Shown here piece after piece: positions 30,101 through 38,756 of a DNA stretch of 64,000 nucleotides (position 1 is the stretch's first letter; every line of letters begins with the position of its first letter). The translations under genes and the position numbers were made by a program. The notes beneath the pieces are model-generated. The model did not search any database. It saw nothing but the letters and a program-made list of their open reading frames with translations, and was not told the DNA's origin. The stretch is taken from assembly GCF_016900875.1 (NCBI RefSeq), contig NZ_JAFEUM010000005.1, forward strand, positions 248,001 through 312,000. The letters run 5' to 3'. The DNA is from Vibrio ulleungensis. GTDB taxonomy: Bacteria > Pseudomonadota > Gammaproteobacteria > Enterobacterales > Vibrionaceae.

Positions 30101-31665
30101 GAGAGATGCTGTGATTGGTGCGACAAAATAGCCAATGGCCAATCCGCGCCCATCGCTGATAGCGGCTCTTTGGCGTCGTTCGCCATTGGAACCAAAATCT
30201 CATTGATCTCTTCAGAGCTCACACCGAAGGCTTGCTGACGATGCAGCAGACGCTCAGGCGTTGGTTGGCTAAATTGGTTGCTGGCACTTGGCAGTTTATT
30301 AATGTTAAGCAGGTTCTCTTTTACCCACTTTTCATACGGCTGAGAATTGGCGATGCCGTCTTTCACTTCTTCATCAGAAATGATGCGGCCTTGCTCAAGG
30401 TCAGCAACAAAGATGCGTCCAGGCTGCAAGCGACCACGGAATTCAACATTCTCTGGCTTAATATCAACAACACCTGACTCAGACGCCATGACTAGGTAAT
30501 CATCTTTGGTCACGGTGTAGCGTGACGGACGTAGGCCGTTACGGTCTAGTGTTGCACCCACTTGAACGCCATCGGTAAAGCAGACAGAGGCTGGGCCATC
30601 CCATGGTTCCATAACGTTAGCGTGGTACTGATAGAACGCACGGCGCGTTGGGTCCATGTTTTTGTTTTCTTGCCACGCTTCCGGAATCATCATCATCAGG
30701 GCATGGGGTAGGCTACGACCCGATAGGACGAGTAGCTCAAGGGCCATGTCAAAGTTTGAAGAATCTGAGCTGCCTTCCTGGCAAATCGGCAAAAGCATGT
30801 CGATTTCGGCTTGAGTAAACAGATCCGACTCAATGATCGCTTCACGCGCTTTCATCCAGTTTAGATTGCCACGTACGGTGTTGATTTCGCCGTTGTGGGC
30901 AATGTAACGGAAAGGCTGTGCTAAGCGCCAGCGCGGGAATGTGTTGGTGGAGAAGCGAGAGTGCACAAGAGCAAGCGCGGTCACCATGGTAGGATTTTGT
31001 AAATCCAAGAAATACTGTGGCACTTGCTCTGTGGTGAGCTGGCCTTTATACACCAATGTCTTGTATGACATTGAGTTAATGTAAAAATCGTCGCCGATGT
31101 TGGAGATGCTTTCTAAACAGACGCGTACTGTGTAGTTACGCAATACATACAGCTTACGCTCTAGCTCTTCTGGAGAAACGCCAGGACCGCCGCTGATGAA
31201 AACATGCTCAAATTGAGGTTCAGTGCTCAGTGGATCAGCACCAATCATCGAGTTATCGGTAGGTAATACGCGATAGCCAATGACGTCTAACTCAAGGCGC
31301 TGTGCGTTACGCTCCAAAATGTCGCGACACTGTGCGCGTTTATATTCGTCTTTCGGGAATAGAACAACGCCTACACCGTATTTGTCGAATGATGGCAGCT
31401 TGATGCCAAGTTTTACGGTCTCTTCAAGCAAAAACTCATGAGGCTTTTGCAGCAAGATACCAGCACCGTCACCAGAACAAGGATCACATCCTTGACCGCC
31501 ACGGTGTTCCATACGCGCAAGCATATCGAGTGCTTGAGTTACGACCGCATGCGATTTGCGGTTTTTGAGGTGGGCAACAAAGCCGATACCACAAGCATCA
31601 TGCTCAAGCTCTGGGGTGTAAAGACCCTGAGCCGCTTGCTTGTGTTCTACCAGTTCATTAGACAT
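27115..31665 (-). CDS. gltB: glutamate synthase large subunit (second operon)
   Basis: A second GOGAT alpha subunit, 1516 residues. The propeptide runs to the Cys in EHDACGIGFVAHL, a longer pre-sequence than in the first copy. The FMN barrel ([45 protein letters not shown]), the [3Fe-4S] ligands CIMMRKCHKNTCPVGIATQ, and the C-terminal GxxG beta-helix are intact, so both copies should be active. The ATG at 31665 follows GGAAGGAT; the reading from TTG 31692 is rejected. It is the first gene of the operon; its upstream region carries two tandem hairpins. Two GltBD sets at one place suggest different regulation. Confidence 0.95.
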   Translation of the reverse strand: MSNELVEHKQAAQGLYTPELEHDACGIGFVAHLKNRKSHAVVTQALDMLARMEHRGGQGCDPCSGDGAGILLQKPHEFLLEETVKLGIKLPSFDKYGVGVVLFPKDEYKRAQCRDILERNAQRLELDVIGYRVLPTDNSMIGADPLSTEPQFEHVFISGGPGVSPEELERKLYVLRNYTVRVCLESISNIGDDFYINSMSYKTLVYKGQLTTEQVPQYFLDLQNPTMVTALALVHSRFSTNTFPRWRLAQPFRYIAHNGEINTVRGNLNWMKAREAIIESDLFTQAEIDMLLPICQEGSSDSSNFDMALELLVLSGRSLPHALMMMIPEAWQENKNMDPTRRAFYQYHANVMEPWDGPASVCFTDGVQVGATLDRNGLRPSRYTVTKDDYLVMASESGVVDIKPENVEFRGRLQPGRIFVADLEQGRIISDEEVKDGIANSQPYEKWVKENLLNINKLPSASNQFSQPTPERLLHRQQAFGVSSEEINEILVPMANDAKEPLSAMGADWPLAILSHQSQHLSNYFKQLFAQVTNPPIDPIRERMVMSLNTYLGKDQNLLTETPEHCQKVELESPVLANSELEKLRAIDNEHLQAKTLDIVFQANEDTGRLERALKRICQYAEDAVVDGYSIILLTDRAVNSNHAAIPAMLAVGAVHHHLIRKGLRAKCDIVVETGDARETHHFATLIGYGANAVNPYLVIETIIDLQTKKKLDPEADPRVLFDNYRKAVNGGLLKIFSKMGISTLQSYHGAQIFEALGISKPVVDKYFTGTVSRIQGLTIDDIAKEVLVRHRVGYPTREIPVNVLDVGGVYQWKQRGEKHLFNPETISLLQQSTREKNYSQFKQYAHAVDAQGDNAATLRSQLDFVKNPAGSIPLEEVEPIESILKRFATGAMSFGSISYEAHSTLAVAMNRIGAKSNSGEGGEDPARFERKENGDWERSAIKQVASGRFGVTSYYLTNSDEIQIKMAQGAKPGEGGQLPGDKVDDWIGATRHSTPGVGLISPPPHHDIYSIEDLAQLIYDLKNANRSGRVNVKLVSEAGVGTIASGVAKAKADVVLIAGFDGGTGASPMSSIRHTGLPWELGLAETHQTLLKNGLRNRIVVQSDGQMKTPRDLAVATLLGAEEWGVATAALVVEGCIMMRKCHKNTCPVGIATQNKTLRERFDGRVEDVVTFFQYMAEGLREIMAELGYRTIDEMVGQSHKLKVRSDIGHWKYKNLDLTPVLHIEQARDEDGVYNQTEQNHNLEEVLDRKLIQAAIPALEKGEAVTAKFPIINTDRSAGTMLSNEISKVYKDQGLPQPMQVKFTGSAGQSFGAFLAKGVKFEVEGDANDYWGKGLSGGTLVLYPDSQSTIVPEDNIVVGNVCFYGATSGESFIRGMAGERFCVRNSGAKVVVEGVGDHGCEYMTGGAAIILGSTGRNFAAGMSGGVAYVWDKSGDFESKLNPELVDLDPIEQEDKDLLLDMLTKHVEFTGSDVAKSFLDNFEQSLASMVKVMPRDYKAVLQKRKEQAEQTEAEAV

Positions 31666-32204
31666 AGAACCATCCTTCCAATTTGAGGGCAATCGTTTGC
31701 ATTGAGTGTGAACGGAGCAAACGGAGCCAATCCTTATAATCGTATATTCAATCAGCTCTTTGGCTGATGTGAGTCCTTTCTGTCACTCACTGAAAATATC
31801 GTGAGAAAAACATTCCCTTGGTTTGGCACACGAGGAAATCACAAAAGTTAGTGAATCCTATTGGTGGGAGTGTGCTTTCGCCGAAGTATATCCTCTAAGC
31901 GAACCCGAATATGGTGTCCTTTTAGACGATATGTGAAACTATCCTACATTTTTGTTTCCGTGAATTCCATTCAAAATTGCACTTTTATTGCACATGGAAA
32001 TGAACAACTATGCGTAAAAATGTGAATCAAACGTTAATGAAACGCACTTTTACTACATAATGGTGCATATCGATGATTTGATGACACAAAATAGTGCAGG
32101 CCACATAGGCTTAATTTTGCTAGAATTAGCCGAAAATAAATTGCAGGGATGTAATTAAGTTTCACTAATTAGAATTGTCACTCTAATCTAACTTAGGTCG
32201 TACC
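31666..32204. other. intergenic region gltB-yhcC with hairpins and repeats
   Basis: A 539-base divergent gap. Near gltB, two perfect hairpins stand side by side: ATCAGC-TCTTTG-GCTGAT (31751-31768) and GTGAGT (31769-31774) with ACTCAC (31785-31790). Further right, GCACTTTTA occurs at 31979-31987 and 32044-32052, with TTGCAC at 31977 and 31988 and GTGCAT or GTGCAG at 32063 and 32094. These TGCA-rich elements may be regulator sites. I see no open reading frame of note. Confidence 0.7.
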
Positions 32205-33149
32205 ATGCAGCTCCATCAATTAGTCAATACCATAGGCCAGGATCTCCAGCGTCGCTATGGTCAAAAAGTTCATAAGTTGTCACTCCACGGTGGCTTTAGT
32301 TGCCCTAATCGAGACGGCACGATAGGACGTGGTGGGTGCACTTTTTGTAATGTTGCCTCTTTTGCTGATGAAGCCACTCAAATCAAATCCATTCACGATC
32401 AACTGCACGATCGGGCCGGAGAAGTTAAACGTGCCAAAAAGTACTTGGCGTACTTTCAAGCCTACACCAATACTTACGCTGAAGTGCAAGTGCTTAAAAA
32501 CATGTATGAAGAGGCCTTAAAGGCTGCGGATATGGTGGGCTTATGCGTCGGTACTAGACCCGATTGTGTGCCAGACGCGGTATTAGAGTTGTTATCTGGT
32601 TATGTTGAGCAAGGCTACGAAATTTGGCTTGAGTTGGGTTTGCAAACCGCCAACAATGACACTTTAAAGCGTATTAACCGTGGGCACGACTTTGAATGCT
32701 ATGCAGAGATAACGCGCCGCGCGCGCGCTTTGGGGATAAAAGTGTGTACCCATTTAATCCTCGGGCTGCCTAAAGAGACACGCGCTGACTATCACGATAC
32801 GTTAGACAAAGTGCTTGAAGTGGGCACTGATGGCATGAAAATCCACAGCTTGCATATTGTCGACGGCAGTACCATGGGTAAAGCGTGGAAAGCAGGAAAG
32901 CTGGATGTGATTAGCATGCAGGAGTATGTGGAAGCGTGCAGTGAGCTTATTCGAAAAACGCCGCCTGACGTTGTATTTCATCGCGTTGTATCTTCAGCTA
33001 AAAAACCAGTACTTTTGGCCCCTGATTGGTGTGAGAACCGTTGGTTAGCTATGACAGATATTGGACGAAACCTAGATCAATATGGCGCTCAAGGCAGCGA
33101 CATCGGCGCTCCATTTATCTACGAACAGCCTATATTAGCCAACGCATAA
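32205..33149 (+). CDS. yhcC: radical-SAM protein of the YhcC (TIGR01212) family
   Basis: A 314-residue radical SAM protein of unknown substrate. The iron-sulfur ligands are Cys33, Cys45 and Cys48 in SCPNRDGTIGRGGCTFC, the spaced-out CX11CX2C form that typifies YhcC. Further motifs are VGLCVGTRPDCVPDAVLELL and LGLQTANNDTLKRINRGHD. The gene lies between gltB and arcB, as in E. coli (gltBD-yhcC-arcB), a conserved neighbourhood. Its reaction has not been established. Confidence 0.93.
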   Translation: MQLHQLVNTIGQDLQRRYGQKVHKLSLHGGFSCPNRDGTIGRGGCTFCNVASFADEATQIKSIHDQLHDRAGEVKRAKKYLAYFQAYTNTYAEVQVLKNMYEEALKAADMVGLCVGTRPDCVPDAVLELLSGYVEQGYEIWLELGLQTANNDTLKRINRGHDFECYAEITRRARALGIKVCTHLILGLPKETRADYHDTLDKVLEVGTDGMKIHSLHIVDGSTMGKAWKAGKLDVISMQEYVEACSELIRKTPPDVVFHRVVSSAKKPVLLAPDWCENRWLAMTDIGRNLDQYGAQGSDIGAPFIYEQPILANA

Positions 33150-33315
33150 TATATTAAGTTGGCTTGCAAAGAACTCTGACCGCCAATATTTGACCGCCGT
33201 TTGGTGGTCAATGGCACAATACCTCTTTAAATTGCTTTTAATTTAGCGATCTAAACACCGCATTTATTTTCCAGTTTAGGTACACTGATCCAGTTCGATT
33301 TCAATGGATTGCTCG

Positions 33316-35649
33316 ATGAAACCTATAAAAAATCTCGCTCAATATTATGTCGACCTGTTGGTCAAACTAGGCATTATCAAATTTTCTATTCTTCTGGCTC
33401 TAGCCCTTGTCGCACTCGCGGTGGTGATTCAAGTTGGGATAACCATCGTTCTCAACAGCAGTGTATCTAACGTCGATATTATTCGCTCAGTGTTCTTTGG
33501 ACTGCTTGTAACACCTTGGGCGGTTTACTTTCTGACCGTGGTGGTTGATCAACTTGAAGAGTCACGTCAAAGGTTGACTAAATTGGTGGCGAAACTTAGC
33601 GACATGCGAGATAGAGATCGTGAGCTAAATGATCAACTGCATCAAAAAGTGGAAGAGCTGAATAAACAAATTACCGAACGCGAAAAATCGGAAGCGGCTC
33701 GCCTTGAGGTTATGGATGATCTAAAGCGGGAAGTGTTTGAGCGAGAAAAGACCCAAATTGAACTGGCGGAGCGTACCGCTCTTTTACGGTCCTTCATCGA
33801 TGCTTCTCCTGACTTAACTTACTATCGCAACGCACAAGGTGTCTTTTCTGGTTGCAACAAAGCGATGGAGGAGCTGACGGGTCGTAAAGAGAAAGAGTTA
33901 GTCGGGCTTACTCCGTGGGACGTATACAGCAAAGAAGTTGCCCAACAAATTGTGGAGACGGACGACAAAGTCTTTAGCAACAATCAGGCGCTAACGTATG
34001 AGCAGTGGCTAGAGTACCCCGACGGACGTAAAGCGTACTTTGAACTGCGCAAAGTGCCATTTTACGACAAAACCGGTCAACACTTGGGGCTGGTCGGCTT
34101 TGGCCGCGATATTACCGAGCGTAAAGAGCACGAAGATACGCTCGAAAAAGCCAGTCGCGATAAAACCACTTTTATTTCAACTATTAGCCATGAACTGAAA
34201 ACACCGTTGAATGGTATTGTTGGTCTAAGTCGAATGATGCTTGAAAGCAAACTGGATAAGCAGCAACGTCATTACATGCAGACCATCAATGTCAGCGCCA
34301 TCACCTTGGGTAATATCTTTAACGATATTATTGATATGGATAAGTTTGATCGCAACAAACTCGAGTTACTTCCGAAGCCGCTCCAATTTAAAGAGTTCGT
34401 TGCAGAGATGGAGAGCATTGCTGGGTTGATGGGAGAGCAAAAAGGCTTACGGTTTGATCTCGAAAGGCTGACCGATCTGCCTGACGTCATCGAAGTCGAT
34501 GCGACGCGCTTACGGCAGGTATTGTGGAATTTAATCAGCAATGCCATGAAATTTACCAAAGAAGGTGGCGTGGTAATGAGTGTCAGCGCCGACGTAAGTG
34601 GCCATTTGGCCTACATCCAGTTTGAAGTGGAAGATACCGGTATAGGGATCCCAGACGCGGAAGTCGACAAAATCTTCGCGATGTATTATCAGGTCAAATC
34701 TGGTAAAGACAATTTGCATGCCATGGGGACAGGAATAGGCTTATCGGTGTCGAGAGAGTTGGTCAACATGATGGGGGGTGACATCCAAGTCAGTAGTGAG
34801 CTCGGCTTTGGAAGTACATTTACCGTTTCAATTGCGGTTCCGGTTTCCAACGAAACCTCGCTAGAAGTGATCGACGAACAAGTTGATGCGCTCAATGTTT
34901 TCATGGTCGAAGATATCGAACTCAACGTGACGGTTGCTCGTTCACTGCTTGAAGGCTTAGGCCATCAAGTCACCGTGGCGATGACCGGTGAAGAGGCGTT
35001 GAGTAAGTTTGAAGAGGGGTCATTTGACCTAGTGTTACTCGATATTCAATTACCCGACATGAGTGGCTTTGATGTGGCTCAGCAGCTTCGCAAACGACAC
35101 GCCCATTTACCCCCACTGGTTGCGCTAACCGCGAACGTGCTCAAGGACAAAAAAGAGTATTTCGACAATGGTATGGATGAAGCTCTTAGTAAGCCACTTT
35201 CTGCCAAAGCCTTGAAAAAGGTCCTTGCCAAAGTCGATAGTGGTGAAGTGGGAACGTTATTGTCTCAACCTAGTCTCGACGAAGAAGCTTCACACGATCA
35301 CTTTGCGACGGTCGTGGATATTGAAATGCTCAGTTCGTACATCGAAATCGTAGGTAAAGCACAGGTGCTCGAAGGGGTGTCGGTGTTTGAAAAACTTATG
35401 CCCGATTATGCGTCGATTCTCCAAACTAATCTAATCGCTAAAGATAAAGATGCTATTGTTTCTGAAGCTCATAAAATCAAAGGGGCGGCAGGATCCGTTG
35501 GATTGAAGCGCATCCAGAGCGTTGCTCAAAAAGCGCAATCACCAGAGCTGCCCGCTTGGTGGGAGAATATCGATGAGTGGGTGGATGAGATTCGAAATAG
35601 TTACCAAAGTGACGTTGAGATCTTAAAACAGTGGATAGAACAAGCGTAA
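33316..35649 (+). CDS. arcB: aerobic respiration control sensor protein ArcB
   Basis: A hybrid, membrane-bound histidine kinase that phosphorylates ArcA under reducing or low-oxygen conditions. The 777-residue protein has two N-terminal membrane helices (IIKFSILLALALVALAVVIQV and IRSVFFGLLVTPWAVYFLTVV), a coiled-coil linker, a PAS domain (about residues 153-273), the kinase core with H292 in ISHELKTPLNG, a receiver domain with D576, and an HPt domain with H719 in EAHKIKGAAG. The ATG at 33316 is chosen over 33304 because it gives the MKPIKN start and the same H292/D576 numbering as E. coli. It acts with ArcA, 0.6 kb away. Confidence 0.96.
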   Translation: MKPIKNLAQYYVDLLVKLGIIKFSILLALALVALAVVIQVGITIVLNSSVSNVDIIRSVFFGLLVTPWAVYFLTVVVDQLEESRQRLTKLVAKLSDMRDRDRELNDQLHQKVEELNKQITEREKSEAARLEVMDDLKREVFEREKTQIELAERTALLRSFIDASPDLTYYRNAQGVFSGCNKAMEELTGRKEKELVGLTPWDVYSKEVAQQIVETDDKVFSNNQALTYEQWLEYPDGRKAYFELRKVPFYDKTGQHLGLVGFGRDITERKEHEDTLEKASRDKTTFISTISHELKTPLNGIVGLSRMMLESKLDKQQRHYMQTINVSAITLGNIFNDIIDMDKFDRNKLELLPKPLQFKEFVAEMESIAGLMGEQKGLRFDLERLTDLPDVIEVDATRLRQVLWNLISNAMKFTKEGGVVMSVSADVSGHLAYIQFEVEDTGIGIPDAEVDKIFAMYYQVKSGKDNLHAMGTGIGLSVSRELVNMMGGDIQVSSELGFGSTFTVSIAVPVSNETSLEVIDEQVDALNVFMVEDIELNVTVARSLLEGLGHQVTVAMTGEEALSKFEEGSFDLVLLDIQLPDMSGFDVAQQLRKRHAHLPPLVALTANVLKDKKEYFDNGMDEALSKPLSAKALKKVLAKVDSGEVGTLLSQPSLDEEASHDHFATVVDIEMLSSYIEIVGKAQVLEGVSVFEKLMPDYASILQTNLIAKDKDAIVSEAHKIKGAAGSVGLKRIQSVAQKAQSPELPAWWENIDEWVDEIRNSYQSDVEILKQWIEQA

Positions 35650-35684
35650 ACTTGTGGGATCGCCTGATAAGAGGATTAAGAAAA

Positions 35685-36161
35685 ATGAAAAAGATAAGTG
35701 TGTTAGCACTCAGTGGTGCTGCGCTGTTGTCGGGCTGCATGGCTCCACCACAAGAAGAAAAAATGTCTGAACCGGTGCTCCCAAGCTGGAATCAAAGTGC
35801 TGAACAGTTGGTTGAACAAGATGGGCAAAGTGCTATGGTCAAGCTTGAGTCGGCATTGTGGTTTGATTTGATGCCTCGAATCGGCGATGAAGAGTCCCCT
35901 AAATTAAAAGGGTCGCTTGTGTTGAGTTCTATTGATGAAATCCCAGCTGGTGTTGAGATCGAAAGCCTATTGTTCGCTTTCGATAACGAAACTTGGCAAA
36001 TAGATGAATTTGAGCTGGAAGCAATCAGTCCTTCAATTTGGAAGGTTCGGGTAAATGCCGCTGTCGATGCGTTGGATGTAGATTTAATGGATGTTGCTGT
36101 TCAACTGAGTAATGAGCAATGGCTCGTTGAACGCGGTGTTAAAGTCGACAAAGTGTATTAA
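35685..36161 (+). CDS. hypothetical lipoprotein
   Basis: A 158-residue lipoprotein of unknown function. It begins MKKISVLALSGAALLSGCMAPP with a clear lipobox LLSGC. The mature part is acidic and rich in Leu and Ser, with no family that I recognise. The ATG at 35685 follows AGAGG; an in-frame ATG at 35631 overlaps arcB and gives a poor start. It is 35 bases downstream of arcB and convergent with arcA, ending at a shared terminator. Confidence 0.7.
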   Translation: MKKISVLALSGAALLSGCMAPPQEEKMSEPVLPSWNQSAEQLVEQDGQSAMVKLESALWFDLMPRIGDEESPKLKGSLVLSSIDEIPAGVEIESLLFAFDNETWQIDEFELEAISPSIWKVRVNAAVDALDVDLMDVAVQLSNEQWLVERGVKVDKVY

Positions 36162-36182
36162 GCGTGTGTATTAAGTAGACAT

Positions 36183-36210
36183 AAAAAAAGAGCCGTTAGG
36201 CTCTTTTTTT
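36183..36210. terminator. bidirectional terminator between the lipoprotein gene and arcA
   Basis: AAAAAAAGAGCC (36183-36194) and GGCTCTTTTTTT (36199-36210) form a hairpin with a 4-base loop. A- and T-tracts make it effective in both directions between convergent genes. Confidence 0.95.
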
Positions 36211-36224
36211 ATGTGGGCAATTAA

Positions 36225-36944
36225 TTATTGCTCTTCAAACTCACCACAGAAGCGGTAGCCTTCGCCATGGATCGTGGCGATAATTTCTGGCGTGCCTGCA
36301 ACCGACTCGAAATGTTTACGAATGCGACGAATAGTCACGTCAACAGTACGGTCGTGAGGTTTAAGTTCGCGGCCTGTCATTTTCTTTAGTAGGTCAGCGC
36401 GAGTTTGGATTTTCCCTGGGTTTTCACAGAAGTGGAGCAGCGCACGGAACTCAGAACGTGGCAACTTGTAGCTCTCACCTTGTGGATTAACCAAAGAACG
36501 GCTATTGATGTCCAGAACCCAACCATTAAACACATACTTTTCGACGTTACGTGCTTCTTCGTCATCGCCTTTGCTAGACATTGAACGGTTTAAAAGGTTA
36601 CGTGCACGGATAGTCAGTTCACGCGGATTGAAAGGTTTAGTGATGTAGTCATCTGCACCAATTTCTAGACCCAGAATTTTATCGACTTCGTTGTCACGGC
36701 CAGTGAGGAACATTAATGCAACGTTTGCTTGCTCGCGCAGTTCACGTGCTAATAGAAGGCCATTTTTCCCTGGCAAGTTGATATCCATGATAACAAGGTT
36801 TACTGAGTTTTCTGATAATAGCTGATGCATTTGATCACCATCGCTGGCTTCAAATACGGTGTAGCCTTCAGCTTCGAAAATGCTCTTTAACGTATTACGT
36901 GTAACTTGTTCATCTTCTACAATCAGGATTTTTGGGGTATGCAT
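36225..36944 (-). CDS. arcA: two-component response regulator ArcA
   Basis: The OmpR-type DNA-binding response regulator of the Arc system, which represses aerobic respiratory genes at low oxygen. The 239-residue protein has the receiver domain with D54 in [13 protein letters not shown] and the winged-helix C-terminal domain ([17 protein letters not shown] ... [15 protein letters not shown]). The start [19 protein letters not shown] at 36944 matches E. coli ArcA; a GTG three codons upstream is rejected. A perfect FNR box lies in its long upstream region, consistent with the FNR activation of arcA known in E. coli. Confidence 0.97.
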   Translation of the reverse strand: MHTPKILIVEDEQVTRNTLKSIFEAEGYTVFEASDGDQMHQLLSENSVNLVIMDINLPGKNGLLLARELREQANVALMFLTGRDNEVDKILGLEIGADDYITKPFNPRELTIRARNLLNRSMSSKGDDEEARNVEKYVFNGWVLDINSRSLVNPQGESYKLPRSEFRALLHFCENPGKIQTRADLLKKMTGRELKPHDRTVDVTIRRIRKHFESVAGTPEIIATIHGEGYRFCGEFEEQ

Positions 36945-37404
36945 TACTGGCACCTAGTATTCTAAAGGAATTTGTCTAACGAGTTAAATTTTAGGCAAAA
37001 AATCAACACGCGGGCAATCTATTTTTAACAATATAGCAAACTTTTCGCTTGCTGTTTTGTTTCAGATCACGCCATTCCCATCCGTGGTACTGTTTAAGAT
37101 AATTACGAAACCGTCATTATCTTTCATTTTTGACTAACTTGATGGCAGATTTTACCTATGTAACAGCAGTTTAACAATCAAGAGTTGTTAATTTTTTTCA
37201 CTTTGTTGATTTAAATCAATAGAGACTTTGTAACAACTGCGCATGATTAATTAGGTTGGTGAATGCATTCAAATTTTAAAAAATTATTCAAGTAATTGAT
37301 GATTTTCTTGGATATTCAACGAGTTTGTAGAATAGTGTATCAACATTAGTGCATAGTCATGTGCACTCACGTGCATGGAGCACGAATAATTGAATGGAGG
37401 ATTT
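36945..37404. other. intergenic region arcA-RraA family gene
   Basis: A 460-base divergent AT-rich gap. It contains the FNR box described separately and no credible reading frame. The start sites of arcA and of the RraA-family gene are not evident from the sequence alone. Confidence 0.7.
37206..37219. promoter_or_regulatory. perfect FNR box between arcA and the RraA-family gene
   Basis: TTGAT-TTAA-ATCAA is a full 10/10 match to the FNR consensus. It lies 262 bases upstream of arcA and 186 bases upstream of the RraA-family ATG, so it could serve either gene, by position more readily arcA or an upstream promoter of it. The match is seen; function is inferred. Confidence 0.75.
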
Positions 37405-37893
37405 ATGCAAGATATTTTACCGGATCTGTGTGATAAGTACGAAGGACACGTCTTACTCTGGGATATCCCATTACAAAACTTTGGTGGAAAATCAGCGTTT
37501 TTTGGTGAAATTGTTACGGTTCGATGCTTTCAAGACAATTCCAAAGTTCGTGAAGTCGTCGCAGAACCAGGCAAGGGTAAAGTGTTAGTGGTCGATGGTA
37601 ACGGGTCCACTCAACGCGCTTTATTAGGCGATCAAGTTGCTCAAACAGCCATAGACAATGGTTGGGAAGGCATCATTATTAATGGTGCGGTTCGTGATGT
37701 GGGCGAGTTGTCTGAAATGCCATTGGGTATCAAAGCAATAGGAGCCTGTCCATTTAAAACCGAAAAACGTGACATTGGTGAGATCAATGTCAGTTTGATG
37801 ATTAATCGATTTTCGGTGCACCCAGGAGATTACATCTACGCGGATTGGAATGGGGTTCTGGTGAGCAGTGAACCGTTAGAAGTTGTAGCCTAG
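37405..37893 (+). CDS. RraA-family protein (4-hydroxy-4-methyl-2-oxoglutarate aldolase-like)
   Basis: A 162-residue protein of the RraA fold. Homologues either inhibit RNase E (RraA) or act as class-II HMG aldolases. The sequence includes [43 protein letters not shown] and [21 protein letters not shown]. The VRD motif is typical of the aldolase-type branch, while RraA proper has RQ or similar there. I therefore keep the broad name. The ATG at 37405 follows GGAGGA; a TTG at 37390 is rejected. Its 3' end overlaps the convergent OMP-like gene by 18 bases. Confidence 0.8.
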   Translation: MQDILPDLCDKYEGHVLLWDIPLQNFGGKSAFFGEIVTVRCFQDNSKVREVVAEPGKGKVLVVDGNGSTQRALLGDQVAQTAIDNGWEGIIINGAVRDVGELSEMPLGIKAIGACPFKTEKRDIGEINVSLMINRFSVHPGDYIYADWNGVLVSSEPLEVVA

Positions 37894-38328
37894 TCCTACC
37901 GTAATACCCTGTTGCCACTCGTCATAATCGAGAGTGGCATGCAGGTTTAAACCATTACGCATTTCGAAGTTACCTGAAACTTCAGCATTAAAAGAAGGCT
38001 CTTCGATCACGGCGGTATCGCCTGTGTACAGTGTACTGTTGACCGAAATCTTATTGTTGAACTGGTAACTGACACCACTTAAAAATCCGCGATCACCCTC
38101 TGAATCGGTATTCTTTATACGAGTACCTACGTAGAGATCAAACGAGTCAAACAAGTTGTAGGCATAACCACTGTCTATCTGCCACACGTCAAAGCCATCG
38201 TTAGTTTGGCTTTTAGAGTTCATGAATACTTTGTGCTTGGATTCAGACTCTTCCATGCTCGGTAGAGTGGGGGATGCAAATACGGGGAAAGCAACAGCAC
38301 AAGCGATAATCGACAGAATGTGTTTCAA
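37876..38328 (-). CDS. small outer-membrane beta-barrel-like protein
   Basis: A 150-residue exported protein of unknown function. The N-terminal [19 protein letters not shown] is a Sec signal peptide with an AxA-like cleavage site (VFA-S). The mature sequence is composed of alternating polar and aromatic strands ([30 protein letters not shown]) and ends in Phe, as outer-membrane barrels do. At about 130 mature residues it would form a small barrel, perhaps an eight-stranded one. It is convergent with the RraA-family gene and overlaps it by 18 bases at the 3' end. Confidence 0.7.
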   Translation of the reverse strand: MKHILSIIACAVAFPVFASPTLPSMEESESKHKVFMNSKSQTNDGFDVWQIDSGYAYNLFDSFDLYVGTRIKNTDSEGDRGFLSGVSYQFNNKISVNSTLYTGDTAVIEEPSFNAEVSGNFEMRNGLNLHATLDYDEWQQGITVGLGYNF

Positions 38329-38611
38329 GATGCGCTCCCTGCTGCTAGTGAATAGAGGATAAGTATGGCCTCAAGTGCACAATATTTCTACATCACAATC
38401 AAACCTTTTTACAATGGATCACAGTTTTACTGCATCTGCTGGCATTAGGCGCAACATTATTTGCAGCACTTAGAGTACCCATCAAGTTTTAGTTGGTTGT
38501 ACCAGCCTCGTTCTAATAGTCTAAATGAAAGAAAATTCAATTATTGTTTGACTCAAGTATCCAAAATAGGTATTCATAGAGGAAAGCAAAATATAATTGA
38601 AACACAACGCA
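38329..38611 (+). promoter_or_regulatory. upstream region and predicted promoter of the thr operon
   Basis: Between the OMP-like gene and thrL there is an AT-rich region of 283 bases. TTGACT at 38548-38553 is a strong -35, and TATTCA at 38571-38576, 17 bases on, is a weak -10. Transcription would begin near 38583, about 29 bases before the leader peptide. The -10 is weak, so the assignment is tentative. Confidence 0.5.
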
Positions 38612-38683
38612 ATGATTTTAAACAGCCGCCTAATTACCACCATGATTATTACCGACACAGAGGATGTTGGGGCAGGCTGCTAA
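38612..38683 (+). CDS. thrL: thr operon leader peptide
   Basis: A 23-codon frame reads MILNSRLITTMIITDTEDVGAGC and ends in TAA at 38681-38683. Four of its residues are Thr and four are Ile, clustered at positions 8-16, which is the arrangement needed for Thr/Ile-dependent attenuation. The terminator follows 14 bases after the stop. It is a close equivalent of the E. coli thr leader. Ribosome stalling at the Thr and Ile codons when these are scarce would allow thrABC to be transcribed. Confidence 0.88.
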   Translation: MILNSRLITTMIITDTEDVGAGC

Positions 38684-38697
38684 GCGAAATTTATAAA

Positions 38698-38733
38698 AAG
38701 GCCTGTATCCAACAAGATACAGGCCTTTTTTTT
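38698..38733 (+). terminator. attenuator of the thr operon
   Basis: AAAGGCCTGTATC (38697-38709) and GATACAGGCCTTT (38716-38728) pair perfectly with a 6-base loop, followed by a run of U. It is preceded by the leader peptide and lies 24 bases before thrA, so it acts as the attenuator. Confidence 0.93.
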
Positions 38734-38756
38734 GAAATTTGAACAGGGAGAAAGGA

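Noticed and set aside
38461..38742. 93-codon plus-strand frame upstream of thrA
   Set aside because: It runs through the attenuator stem and its T-run in another frame than the Thr/Ile-rich leader and has no protein-like composition.
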